Assembly: GCF_009862785.1 (NCBI RefSeq)
Contig: NZ_WWHU01000001.1
Location: forward strand, 1,922,001-1,986,000
Length of the DNA: 64,000 bases
Origin: Gordonia sp. SID5947
GTDB lineage: Bacteria; Actinomycetota; Actinomycetes; Mycobacteriales; Mycobacteriaceae
Reading direction: 5' to 3'
Shown: positions 49,293-59,000 of the stretch, in pieces
Numbering within the stretch: the stretch's first letter is position 1
Layout of the letters: every line of letters begins with the position of its first letter
The notes under the pieces: model-generated
The model's database searches: none
What the model was told of the DNA's origin: nothing
The model's input: the letters and a program-made list of their open reading frames with translations, nothing else
Made by a program: the position numbers and the translations under genes

Positions 49293-49294
49293 GC

Positions 49295-49327
49295 CCGGCC
49301 CGCTTCACCGGCCCGCTTCACCGGCCC
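49295..49327. repeat. 13-bp tandem repeat, 2.5 copies
   Basis: CCGGCCCGCTTCA at 49295-49307 and 49308-49320, then a partial third copy to 49327, just after the possible small ORF. Confidence 0.6.
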
Positions 49328-49351
49328 GGCAACGGCCAGAGAGCACAGCAG

Positions 49352-49386
49352 CAGGGCGGGATCGGATGAATTCCGATCCCGCCCTG
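49352..49386. terminator. terminator between small ORF and first mspA-like gene
   Basis: Perfect 14-bp stem CAGGGCGGGATCGG / CCGATCCCGCCCTG with 7-base loop ATGAATT; placed to end both the convergent mspA gene and the plus-strand transcript. Confidence 0.8.
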
Positions 49387-49427
49387 TCGCGGTTCAATTG
49401 GCAGGCCGATATCGACCCGTCAGTCGA

Positions 49428-50102
49428 TCAGCCCAGGCTGAACGGCTTGCCGTACAGCGTGATGACGCCCTTCACCGAATCGGTGTTGACGGTCACCTTG
49501 ACCTTGGCCTTGGCCGAGGCGTAACCGGCACATCCGTCCAGGCCGAACTTCTCCTGGCTGTAGGCGACGCCGCCCTTGTTGCCCTTGAACGTGTAGCCGT
49601 GGACCTCATAGTCCTTGTATGCGGTGTCGTCACCCGAAGTGGTGTCGATGATCGGCACATAGCTCGCCTGGCCGGGGCCGAGGGTGAAGCCCGCGTTCGC
49701 ACCAGTGCCCTCCGAGGGTGCTGCGGAAGCCCCCCCGGTCTCGGGAGCCGTGACTGTAACGCCTGCACCCCCTTCTGCGCCGGCGCCGAAGTTGACCTGG
49801 CAACCGACGAGGTAGCCCGCGTTGACCGTGCCGCCCTCGGCCTTTCCGCCGACAGTCACCGTCACCTTGCCCGACATCCACACCTCACGGCTGGTCTGGA
49901 TGTTGGTCACGGCCTTCTGCACGTTCACGAACTCGTCGCTCAGGCGGACGGTCACCGGAGTGCCGTCGACCAAGGTCTTGCTCACAAAACCGCCGGGCAG
50001 CGCACCAGCTGCGGCGCCGCCGGCACCCAAGCTGGTCAGGCCCATCACGGCGGCACCGGCGAGGCCGACGCCGGCGGCCACGCGAGTGTTGATCTTCTTC
50101 AT
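49428..50102 (-). CDS. MspA family porin, copy 1
   Basis: Outer-membrane (mycomembrane) porin that admits small hydrophilic nutrients. 224 aa: Sec signal peptide (MKKINTRVAAGVGLAGAAVM to about the AAAGA site), then a beta-rich body with GTPVTVRLSDEFVNVQKAV, the VGCQVNF segment, and the C-terminal GYASAKAKVKVTVNTDS...LYGKPFSLG that matches other MspA proteins. It contains a Gly/Ala/Glu-rich insert (~105-135). Second copy follows 74 bp upstream on the same strand. Confidence 0.9.
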   Translation of the reverse strand: MKKINTRVAAGVGLAGAAVMGLTSLGAGGAAAGALPGGFVSKTLVDGTPVTVRLSDEFVNVQKAVTNIQTSREVWMSGKVTVTVGGKAEGGTVNAGYLVGCQVNFGAGAEGGAGVTVTAPETGGASAAPSEGTGANAGFTLGPGQASYVPIIDTTSGDDTAYKDYEVHGYTFKGNKGGVAYSQEKFGLDGCAGYASAKAKVKVTVNTDSVKGVITLYGKPFSLG

Positions 50103-50175
50103 GATTCCCCTTCGTGGAATTTCAATCTGCTCGGGGCAGATAAATCAGAATGTTGCTGAGTTGTCTGCTCGCCGC

Positions 50176-50816
50176 TCAGTTGAGGCTGAAGGGCTTGCCG
50201 TAGAGGGTGGACTGCATGTAGGTGCCCTCACCGTTGACGGTGCCGTCGTCGGTGTTGTATCCCTTGGCGCCCACCACCTTCACGATGGTGCGTGCCGAGG
50301 CGTAACCGCCACACTGCTCCACGTTGATGCCGAACTTGTCGAGCTGGACGGCGGCGACGCCGCCATCCTTGATGTCCTTGTCGGTCACGTCAGCGATGGC
50401 GACCTGACCCGGATTCAGGGGGATGCTGAGCGATCCGTCGAGTCCGAGGCTGCCGACGCCGACCGAGCCTGAGAGCCCGCCTTCAAAGCCGGTGATGTCG
50501 ACCTGGCAGCCGACGAGGACCTTGACCGCGATGTTGCCGTTGACGCCGGCGCTGGCCTTGGCACGGTAGGTGCCGGAGACGACCGCAGCGCGTCCCGCGC
50601 CGTTGTTCGCGACCGACGGAGCAGGCAGAGCCGACTCGCCGGTACGCCACGTCTGAATCGATTCACCATCGACGCCCACGGCCTTCTTGTAACCATTCGG
50701 CAGGCCGACTGCCGCAGCGTTTCCCGCCCCATGCCGGCCAGGCCCACGACCGCGACCGCGGCGACGGCGCTTGCACCAACAACGCGGCGCAGCCCAAGCT
50801 TGCTGAACTTGCTCAT
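50176..50816 (-). pseudogene. MspA family porin, copy 2, frameshifted in signal-peptide region
   Basis: Paralogue of copy 1 ending LYGKPFSLN. The signal peptide (MSKFSKLGLRRVVGASAVAA) is in one frame and the mature porin (SGTYRAKASAGVNGNIAVKVLVGCQVDI onward) in another. The frames join if one base is added to the four-C run at 50727-50730, restoring GLAGMGAGNAAAVGLPNG and a 213-aa protein. GAGGGA lies before ATG 50816. As written no exported product would form; a read error is likely. Confidence 0.85.
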
Positions 50817-51202
50817 TCGTTCCCTCTCACAGGATTCGGTTGTTATCCCGCACAACACAACCACGTGCCGTACGAGTCGACCCTCGTGGGCTGCGGACCC
50901 CCGCACCGCAACCGAACCCAGATCCGGCTCCGGTTCGCCGGAAGTCGCCTTCCGCACGCCCTGGTCGCTGCTGCGTTGTCCTTCGCGACAGTTCGCAGGA
51001 CTCCCCGCCGGTGCTTGCTCCAAGCACCGCGACTCGTCGCTGCGAACGTTATCGGAGCGCAATCAAGACCAGCAACAGATGGCATCGCGCGAGTCGCACG
51101 CCGACGTCTCGCGATCGTGAACTTCACATTCACCAACCCTCGATGAGCGAATGTTAACGGAAGGAAAACACCCTGCGTCAGCGATGTCAGCAGGTAGCTG
51201 GC
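50817..51202. other. 386-bp intergenic region upstream of mspA copy 2
   Basis: No convincing gene. It holds the mspA copy 2 promoter and leader. A perfect 9-bp hairpin (CGGTGCTTG-CTC-CAAGCACCG) is at 51009-51029. An A/T-richer patch near 51120-51170 could be promoter for either side. Confidence 0.4.
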
Positions 51203-51439
51203 CTATTCGTAATGAGGCGGTCGATTGGCTTCATACCAGTCCCGCGAGACCGCAGTATGACCTTGATCACACTCGTCGGTTGTGATCTCAGGGAGGTCAT
51301 CACCGAAGACGTCATCGATCTTCCGCTTCTCGCGCCACGCCTTCCGAGGACGCGAAGAGTCCCCGGAATCGCTGGTCATCGGCGATTCCGGGGACTGATC
51401 CGGTTCTTCTGTCATGCGGGGATCGGTGTCGGCGACCAC
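51203..51439 (-). CDS. small hypothetical protein downstream of moaB2
   Basis: 78 aa from GTG 51439 (GAGG four to five bases upstream). Acidic, Ser/Pro-rich N-terminal half; the C-terminal half KIDDVFGDDLPEITTDECDQ and the end DWYEANRPPHYE look conserved and are familiar from small actinobacterial proteins encoded after moaB2. No domain recognised. Probably part of the mprA-mprB-pepD-moaB2 transcript. Confidence 0.7.
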   Translation of the reverse strand: MVADTDPRMTEEPDQSPESPMTSDSGDSSRPRKAWREKRKIDDVFGDDLPEITTDECDQGHTAVSRDWYEANRPPHYE

Positions 51440-51452
51440 GTCGCCTCGATCG

Positions 51453-52046
51453 TCAGAATTCGCTGATCGCCTCGATGACGTGCTGGGCCAGCGGGGCGAC
51501 CGTGGCCATGCCGTCGCGGACCGCAGCCCGAGAATTGGCCAGGTTGACCACGAGGGTCTGCCCGGAGATCCCCGCGAGTCCTCGAGAGAGTCCGCCGTCG
51601 GTGGCACCGGCGGCCAGTCCGGAACTCCGGACGGCCTCTTCGATACCCCGCAATCGTCGATCCAGGATCTGCTCGGTCGCCTCCGGGGTCACGTCGCGCG
51701 CGCCCACTCCGACGCCCCCGACCGACACCACGAGATCCACGCCGCCGATCACGGCGGTGTTCAGCGCATTGCGGATCTCGACCTCGTCGCCCGAGACCGC
51801 GACGGTCGCGTCCACATGGAAGCCGGCCTCGCCGAGAAGTTCCCCCACGAGTGGGCCGAGAAGGCTCTGGTCCTCGCCGTGTGCAGCCCGATCGTCGACG
51901 ACCACAACCAGTGCCCGTCCGATCTCGTCACCGCTCGGTGAGGTGCGTACATCGTCGTCGCTGTGCCGTGCGACGAACTCGCGGGCCGCCGCGTCGGCGG
52001 CGACCACGTCGTCGGGGTCGATCGCGGTGGATCCTGTGTCGCTCAT
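51453..52046 (-). CDS. moaB2: MogA/MoaB family molybdenum cofactor biosynthesis protein
   Basis: 197 aa MoaB/MogA fold (VVVVDDRAAHGEDQ, VDLVVSVGGVGVGARDVTPEA, GLSRGLAGISGQTLVVNLANS). Family members adenylate molybdopterin, but the usual GGTG motif is here GGVG, and MoaB2 near pepD has uncertain activity. Conserved position after pepD as in M. tuberculosis Rv0984. N-terminal extension (~40 aa). ATG 52046. Confidence 0.87.
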   Translation of the reverse strand: MSDTGSTAIDPDDVVAADAAAREFVARHSDDDVRTSPSGDEIGRALVVVVDDRAAHGEDQSLLGPLVGELLGEAGFHVDATVAVSGDEVEIRNALNTAVIGGVDLVVSVGGVGVGARDVTPEATEQILDRRLRGIEEAVRSSGLAAGATDGGLSRGLAGISGQTLVVNLANSRAAVRDGMATVAPLAQHVIEAISEF

Positions 52047-52085
52047 GCTCTGCCTTTCTGCTCCCTGCGGAAATGGTGTGTGGTT

Positions 52086-53492
52086 CTAACCGGTCTGCAG
52101 GGTCTCCAAGGTGACCTGCGCGGTCCGGGTCTGTCCGTTGACGACATAAGTGATCGTGACGGTGTCACCCGGCGCGTGTGACCGGATGGCCGCCACCAAG
52201 GCGTCACCACTGGCGATGTTGCGATCATCCACCTTGGTGACCACCGCGCCGGTCGGTATCCCGGCCTTGTCGGCGGGACCCCCCGCAGTGACGGCCGAGA
52301 TATAGGCGCCGGGCTGGTCGAGTTCTGTGTTGGCCCGCACCGAGACGCCGAGGCCTGCCTGGGTGGCCTTGCCGGTGTCGCGCAGTTCGTTGGCGACGCG
52401 GATGGCCTGGTCGATGGGAATCGCGAAGCCGAGTCCTATGCTGCCGCCCTGCTGTTCCGCGGAGGCCCCCAACGTGGCGATCGCGGTGTTGACGCCGACG
52501 AGCGCGCCCTTCGCATTGACGAGGGCGCCACCCGAGTTGCCGGGGTTGATGGCCGCGTCCGTCTGGATCGCGTCGATCACCGACGTGGTCCCGCCGGTTT
52601 CCTTCGAGGTGGACACCGGCCGATTCAATGCACTGATGATCCCGGTGGTGACGGTGCCCTCGAGACCGAGCGGTGCACCGATGGCGATGACGTCCTGGCC
52701 GACGGCGAGATTGTTCGAGGTACCCACGCTGATCGGCTTGAGGCCGGTCTTCTCGACCTTGATCACCGCGATGTCGGAGATCGGGTCGGCGCCGAGGACT
52801 CGGGCGGGGGCCCGCGAACCGTCGGAGAAGATCACGAGCACGTCACTGGCGCGAGCGGCACCGGCCTCGGAGACGACGTGGTTGTTGGTCATGATGACGC
52901 CGTCGTCCGACAGCACCACACCCGATCCGCCGCCTTCGGCGTTGCCGGATCGCACGATGATCGAGACGACCGACGGGAGGACATTGGCGGCCACTGCCTG
53001 CACGGAGCCTGCCGGTGCCTCCACCTGCCCCTGCGCACCAGTGTCCGGGTCGCCGCCGAGGGGGCCATTGTGCGCAGTGGACGAGGAGTCGTCTGCGACG
53101 TTGGCGCCGATCGCGCCGCCGACACCGCCCGCCACCAGTGCGAGCACCACCGCACCCACGATCAGTGCGACTCTGCCGCCCCCGGATTTCTTGGGCGGGT
53201 TCGGAGGACCTCCGTAGGGCGGTCCGCCCGGATTCATCGGTCCTCCGGGGCCGGCCGCGTACTGGGGCTGGGTCGGGAACGGCGCGGACGGCGGCGCTCC
53301 GTAAGGGTCAGAGTAGGGCTGCGCGGCCGCCGCATGGTGGCCATATGTGTTCGCATCCTGCGGAGACGGGCCCGGTGCGTACGGATTGGACCCGTAACCG
53401 GGCGCCGCCTGCTGCCCCGGCGAGCCGAACGGATTCTGGCCGGCACCGCTCCCGGTGCCGTACGGATCGCCCTGCGAACCGCCACTCGTCAT
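52086..53492 (-). CDS. pepD: HtrA-like trypsin-type serine protease with PDZ domain
   Basis: Membrane-anchored envelope stress protease. ~468 aa: a Gly/Pro/Tyr-rich cytosolic N-terminus (~110 aa), one transmembrane helix (VALIVGAVVLALVAGGVGGA), protease domain with catalytic His in NNHVV, Asp in PISDIAVIKV and Ser in GNSGGALVN, and one C-terminal PDZ domain. PepD in mycobacteria is part of the MprAB/SigE stress network. ATG 53492 has GAGGA seven bases upstream; ATG 53513 is an alternative. Confidence 0.92.
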   Translation of the reverse strand: MTSGGSQGDPYGTGSGAGQNPFGSPGQQAAPGYGSNPYAPGPSPQDANTYGHHAAAAQPYSDPYGAPPSAPFPTQPQYAAGPGGPMNPGGPPYGGPPNPPKKSGGGRVALIVGAVVLALVAGGVGGAIGANVADDSSSTAHNGPLGGDPDTGAQGQVEAPAGSVQAVAANVLPSVVSIIVRSGNAEGGGSGVVLSDDGVIMTNNHVVSEAGAARASDVLVIFSDGSRAPARVLGADPISDIAVIKVEKTGLKPISVGTSNNLAVGQDVIAIGAPLGLEGTVTTGIISALNRPVSTSKETGGTTSVIDAIQTDAAINPGNSGGALVNAKGALVGVNTAIATLGASAEQQGGSIGLGFAIPIDQAIRVANELRDTGKATQAGLGVSVRANTELDQPGAYISAVTAGGPADKAGIPTGAVVTKVDDRNIASGDALVAAIRSHAPGDTVTITYVVNGQTRTAQVTLETLQTG

Positions 53493-53596
53493 CTGGTCGT
53501 CCTCAGTTCTCATCACGTCGCCTGAATCCGGCGATCTCCCGACTGTCCTGCCCGGCGCCGGCACACTGCACCGATCCGATCTTCAACCCTAGGGGA

Positions 53597-55159
53597 TCAG
53601 GTGTGTGCCGTGAGGGGCGAAGTCGAGGACTGTCCGCACCGTCGAGGCCTGTTCACCCTATTGACGAACGACCTGTGGGGAAGGTTCCTCGGGGTCGGGC
53701 TCCCTGGCAACGCCATGCGGATCAACGCTCCCCCCAACTCCGATTGTTCGGCCCGGACAGTTCCACCGTGCCGGTCCACCACCTGCCGCACGATCGCCAG
53801 ACCCAGTCCCGATCCGGGCATCGACCGCGACTGGGTGGATCGGTAGAACCGTTCGAACACCAGGTCCCGGTCCTCCTCAGGAATCCCGGGCCCGGCGTCG
53901 GCGACCATCAGCTCGGCCGTCCGGGCGTCGACCTGCCTCAATTGCACGTACACCGGTCGGCCACGCGGACTCCACTTGGCGGCATTGTCGAGGACGTTGA
54001 GAACCGCCCGGTTCAGTCCGTGCTCCTCGCCGAAGACGAACCACGGCGTCAGATTGGTCTGGAAGTCGACGTCGAGACGACGGCGACGCACCCGGTCGAG
54101 GCTTCGCGTGATCACCTCGGTGAGGTCCACCTCTTCGTGCACCACCTCGGGAGCTTCTTCGCGCGCGAGGTCGACCAGATCCCCCACGAGGGTCGAGAGT
54201 TCCTCGATCTGCGCCATCACATCCGAGCGGAGCTCGATCATGTCCTGTGCCGGCACTGCCGGCGCCCCGGGTTCACTGGTCGCGATCAGCAGCTCCAGAT
54301 TCGTCCGCAACGACGTCAGGGGCGTGCGGAGTTCGTGGCCGGCATCGGCGACCAATCTGGACTGCCGGTCACGGGATTCGGCCAGCGCACGCAGCATCGT
54401 GTTGAAGCTCTCCGTGAGCCGGGCCAACTCGTCGTTGCCGCTCACCGGGATCGGAGTGAGATCCTGTGTCCGGGCGACTCTTTCCGCCGCGCGGGTCAGC
54501 CGCGCGACCGGCCGTAGACCGGCTCGGGCAACGGTCGTGCCGGCCAGCGCCGCCAACGCGACACCGCCCCCGCCCACCACGAGCAACACCCAGGCGAGCC
54601 GCTTGAGCACCCGGTCGGTGTGTAACAGGCTCTGCGCCAACACAAGTGTGTTGCCGTCACTCATCTTTCGTGCGAGCACGCGCTGATTGTGAATGGTGCG
54701 CAGACTCTGATTCTCTTGCCCCGGCGCATACGTCGAGCGGGCGATCTTGCGTTCGACGTCCTCGAACGGCACCTCTCCGATGAGGTAACTGCGTCCGTCG
54801 GGACGCACCAATGCGAGAGAGATGTTGGTGGAGAACACGGTTCCGGTCACCAAGGACTCGGGCCGTTCGTTGAGCAGACCGGTGCGCGCCAACGCGGTCA
54901 TACCGTCGGCGCGGCTCTCGAGCTGAGAATCGACTTCGTTGTACATCGCCCGATAGACCACGAAGTAGGCCGCGGCGGCCATCAAACTGACCGACACCAG
55001 CACCACCGTCGCCGACAACAGTGTCACGCGCGTCTTCAGCGACACCGCACGCGTCAACGGCATCGGTGCGCGCATCTCCGCGAGGTCGTCTCGTTTGCGC
55101 CGCAGAAACCCGCGCGTCGCCTGCGACGACGACGCGGGATCGGTGTTTTCGGCGAGCAC
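53597..55159 (-). CDS. mprB: envelope-stress sensor histidine kinase MprB
   Basis: 520 aa. A cytosolic N-terminus, TM1 (~46-70), an extracytoplasmic sensor of ~115 residues, TM2 (~188-210), HAMP, HisKA with the phospho-acceptor His275 (DAGHELRTPLTSL), and HATPase_c with NVLDNAAKW, DAGPGIP and GSGLGLAI. GTG 55159 overlaps the mprA stop (TAGTG). MprB in M. tuberculosis responds to membrane stress. Confidence 0.93.
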   Translation of the reverse strand: MLAENTDPASSSQATRGFLRRKRDDLAEMRAPMPLTRAVSLKTRVTLLSATVVLVSVSLMAAAAYFVVYRAMYNEVDSQLESRADGMTALARTGLLNERPESLVTGTVFSTNISLALVRPDGRSYLIGEVPFEDVERKIARSTYAPGQENQSLRTIHNQRVLARKMSDGNTLVLAQSLLHTDRVLKRLAWVLLVVGGGGVALAALAGTTVARAGLRPVARLTRAAERVARTQDLTPIPVSGNDELARLTESFNTMLRALAESRDRQSRLVADAGHELRTPLTSLRTNLELLIATSEPGAPAVPAQDMIELRSDVMAQIEELSTLVGDLVDLAREEAPEVVHEEVDLTEVITRSLDRVRRRRLDVDFQTNLTPWFVFGEEHGLNRAVLNVLDNAAKWSPRGRPVYVQLRQVDARTAELMVADAGPGIPEEDRDLVFERFYRSTQSRSMPGSGLGLAIVRQVVDRHGGTVRAEQSELGGALIRMALPGSPTPRNLPHRSFVNRVNRPRRCGQSSTSPLTAHT

Positions 55160-55845
55160 TAGGGAGGCGTCTCCCGCAGGACGTAGCCGACACCGCGCAC
55201 CGTGTGGATCAGTCGGTCTTCACCATCGGCCTCGGTCTTGCGGCGGAGATAGCCGACGTAGACCTCGAGCGCATTGCCCGAGGTCGGGAAGTCGTAGCCC
55301 CAGACCTCCTCCAGGATGCGGCTGCGCGACAGCACGCGGCGCGGGTTCGCCATCAGCATCTCCAGGAGCGCGAACTCCGTGCGTGTGAGGCTGATACTCC
55401 GATCACCGCGCGAGACGTCGCGGGTCACCGGGTCGAGTGTGAGGTCGGCGAAGGCGAGCGCCTCGGATTCGATGTCGTCCTCCGGCGTCGCACGTCGTAA
55501 CAATGCGCGCAGGCGCGCCAGCAGCTCCTCCAGCGCAAACGGCTTGGGCAGGTAGTCGTCAGCGCCGGCGTCCAGGCCGGAAACGCGTTCGGATACCGAG
55601 TCGCGAGCGGTCAACACCAATATCGGCAGGTCATCGCCTGCCGAGCGCAACCGCCGGCACACCTCGAGGCCGTCGAGGCGCGGCATCATCACGTCCAGGA
55701 TCACGACGTCGGGGCGTTCCGCGACGATCTTCTCGAGAGCCTCCAACCCGTCGGCGGCGGTGTCCACGCCGTACCCGTTGAAGGTCAACGACCGGCGCAG
55801 CGACTCACGAACCGCCCGATCGTCGTCGACCACAAGGATGCGCAT
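55159..55845 (-). CDS. mprA: response regulator MprA
   Basis: 228-aa OmpR-type regulator: receiver domain with phospho-acceptor Asp51 ([14 protein letters not shown]), acidic pocket DDD 7-9, switch TARD; DNA-binding winged helix with [16 protein letters not shown] and [24 protein letters not shown]. First gene of the minus-strand mprA-mprB-pepD-moaB2 cluster. ATG 55845. Confidence 0.95.
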   Translation of the reverse strand: MRILVVDDDRAVRESLRRSLTFNGYGVDTAADGLEALEKIVAERPDVVILDVMMPRLDGLEVCRRLRSAGDDLPILVLTARDSVSERVSGLDAGADDYLPKPFALEELLARLRALLRRATPEDDIESEALAFADLTLDPVTRDVSRGDRSISLTRTEFALLEMLMANPRRVLSRSRILEEVWGYDFPTSGNALEVYVGYLRRKTEADGEDRLIHTVRGVGYVLRETPP

Positions 55846-56056
55846 ACCTACAGTCTTATCGTGAACTGCTGAGATGTGTCTGAGGACAGCGAGTGTGTCT
55901 CGGAGGTCGTTCGCGCAGGTACGTCGCAGGAAGAATGCGACCACATCTGCCAACCCGCGCTCCGCACAGGATTCGGCGTGACGTGTGAGGTCAAGTTGAT
56001 AGGCGCGTAACTGGACGCTTCGAATCAGGAAACACGGTCACCTGACTCTGGACAGT

Positions 56057-59000
56057 GTGAAGCCCGTCGCCTCCGTCCGATCTCTGTGCGCCTACTGCGG
56101 CGTGGGGTGTGGCATGGACCTGACCGTCGGTGGTTCGGGCCAGATCCTCAAGACGACCGGCCGCAAGGACCATCCGACCAACTTCGGCCGCCTCTGTACC
56201 AAGGGTTCGACCACCGCCGACATGCTCGCAGCCGGCGGGCGCCTGACGGCTCCGGCGATCCGCTCCGCACGCGGCGCCGCCGCGCAACCCGGTGACATGG
56301 ACCAGGTGATCACCGATACCGCCCGGCGACTGCGAGAGATCATCGACCGGGACGGACCGGACGCGGTCGCGCTGTATGTCTCGGGGCAGATGTCCATGGA
56401 GGCCCAGTACCTGTCCAACAAGCTCGCCAAGGGATTCATCAGGACCAATCAGATCGAGTCGAACTCGCGCCTGTGTATGGCCAGCGCAGGCACCGGCTAC
56501 AAGCAGTCCCTCGGCGCCGACGGCCCACCGGGCTCGTACCAGGACTTCGACCATGCCGACGTCTTCTTCGTGATCGGCTCCAACATCGTCGACTGTCATC
56601 CGATCCTGCATCTGCGGATGATGGACCGCATCAAGGCCGGAGCCAAACTGATCGTCGTGGATCCCCGGCGGACCGCGACCGCCGACAAGGCCGACCTCTT
56701 CCTCCAGGTCAAGCCCGGCACCGACCTCGCGCTCCTGAACGGACTGCTACACCTGCTGATCACGGGCGGGCACACCGACGACGATTTCATCGCGTCGTAC
56801 ACCGACGGCTTCGAACAGATGCCCGACTTCGCCGCGCAGTACCCGCCCGAACTGGTCAGCGAGATCACCGGCATCCCCGCCGACGATCTGCGCCGGGCCG
56901 CCGAGCTGATCGGAACGGCCGACAACTGGATGAGTTGCTGGACAATGGGTCTCAACCAGTCGACCCACGGTACCTGGAACACCAATGCGCTGATCAACCT
57001 CCATCTCGCCACGGGCGCCATCTGCCGTCTCGGCAGCGGACCCTTCTCCCTCACCGGACAACCGAACGCGATGGGCGGTCGCGAGATGGGCTACATGGGC
57101 CCCGGCCTACCGGGCCAGCGCGCAGTGATCGCCGATGACGACCGGGCGTTCGTCGAGGACAGATGGGGCCTCGCGCCGGGCACATTGCGGACCGACGTCG
57201 GCGGCGGAACCATCGACATGTTCCAGCGGATGGCCGATGGCGAGATCAAGGCGTGCTGGATCATCTGCACCAATCCCGTTGCATCGGTGGCCAATCGTTC
57301 GACCGTGATCGCGGGGCTCGAACGGGCAGACCTGGTGATCACCCAGGACGCGTTCGCAGACACCGAGACCAACGCCTACGCCGATGTCGCCTTGCCCGCC
57401 GCGCTCTGGACCGAATCCTCCGGCACCATGGTCAATTCAGAGCGCAACGTGACGTTGTTCGAACCGGCCGTCGATGCTCCGGGGCAGGCACTCCCCGACT
57501 GGCAGATCATCGCCCGTATCGCCTGCGAGATGGGCTATGCCGACGCGTTCTCCTACGCAGACGCCGAGGAGATCTTCGACGAGATCCGCGCGTTCGCCAA
57601 TCCCCGCACCGGCTACGACCTGCGCGGTATGACCTATGACGGGCTGCGCCGCACACCCATGCAGTGGCCGTGCCCGCCCGCCACGCTCGTCGACGCACCG
57701 GACCCGAACGGTCGCAATCCGATTCGCTACCGTAACGATGGCGTGAGCCAGACGCTGCATCGTCTCGAGGACGGATCCGTGCCGGACCTGGCGTTCGCCA
57801 CGCCGACCCGGCGCGCCCAGTTCTTCCCACGCCCGCACGTCGACCCGGCGGAGATGCCCGACGACGAACATCCCTTCCTGCTCAACACGGGCCGGCTTCC
57901 CCACCAATGGCACACGATGACCAAGACCGGTCGCGTGGCGAAGCTGAACAAGCTCAACCCCGGACCGTTCGTCGAGATCCATCCCGACGACGCCGAGCGA
58001 CTCGGCATCGGTCCGAAGGATCAGGTCGAGGTCGCCTCCCGGCGCGGACGTGCGGTTCTCCCGGCGTCGATCTCCGATCGTGTGCGGCCTGGCAATTGCT
58101 TTGTCCCCTTTCACTGGAATGACATGTTCGGTGACGATCTCGCGATCAACGCGGTCACCTCCGACGCCATCGACCCGTTGTCTCAGCAGCCCGAGTTCAA
58201 GGTGTGCGCAGTGACCCTCACTCGCATTGCCGCCGACTCCGACGAAACCTCGGCAACAGTGATCGATTCGACCCCCGTGGCAGCCGATCCGGTGCCTGCA
58301 TCCGAAGGACGACCTGTTATCGACACTCTCGCAGAGCTACTCGGCGTGTCCGACATCCCGACACCACGGACCACCGACATCGAACGGCTCTACCTTGCAG
58401 GGGTCATCAGTGGACTACGAGCACGCCCACCGGCCGGTGAGGTCCCGACGCTGCCTGCCGACGCCCCTCTGGCGCCGGGTACCCGGACGTGGGTGGCCGG
58501 CCTTCTCGACGGAATGTTCTCCCGCCGGGCGTCGTCCACAGATACCGCCGAATCCACCGATGACTCCGGGTCCGCCGGCGCGGTGACCGTCCTGTGGGCG
58601 TCGCAGATGGGCAATGCCGAGGAGTTCGCCGCGCTGTGCGCCGATCGGGTTGCCGGTACCGGGCGCCCCGTCACCACCGTCCCGATGGACGAATGCGACC
58701 CGGGCCTGCTCCCCGACAGCGACACCGTTCTGTTCGTCACGTCCACGACCGGCGACGGCGATCCTCCCGACAACGGGAGCGAGTTCTGGGGCGCCTTGAA
58801 CACCGACGACGCGCCTGATCTGTCCGGCGTGCGGTACGCGGTCCTCGCCTTCGGCGACTCCAGTTACGACGACTTCTGTGGCCACGGACGCAAACTCGAT
58901 GCCCGCATCGGCGAGCTGGGTGGCTCCCGGATTCTCGATCGCGTCGACTGCGAGCCCGAGTTCGAGGACGCAGCCGGGAATTGGCTGGAAAAGATCGTCG

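Noticed and set aside
55980-56056. GlnR box before the nitrate reductase gene
   Set aside because: GTAAC and GAAAC half-sites occur, but the spacing (17 bp) does not fit the usual six-base spacing, so no site is claimed.
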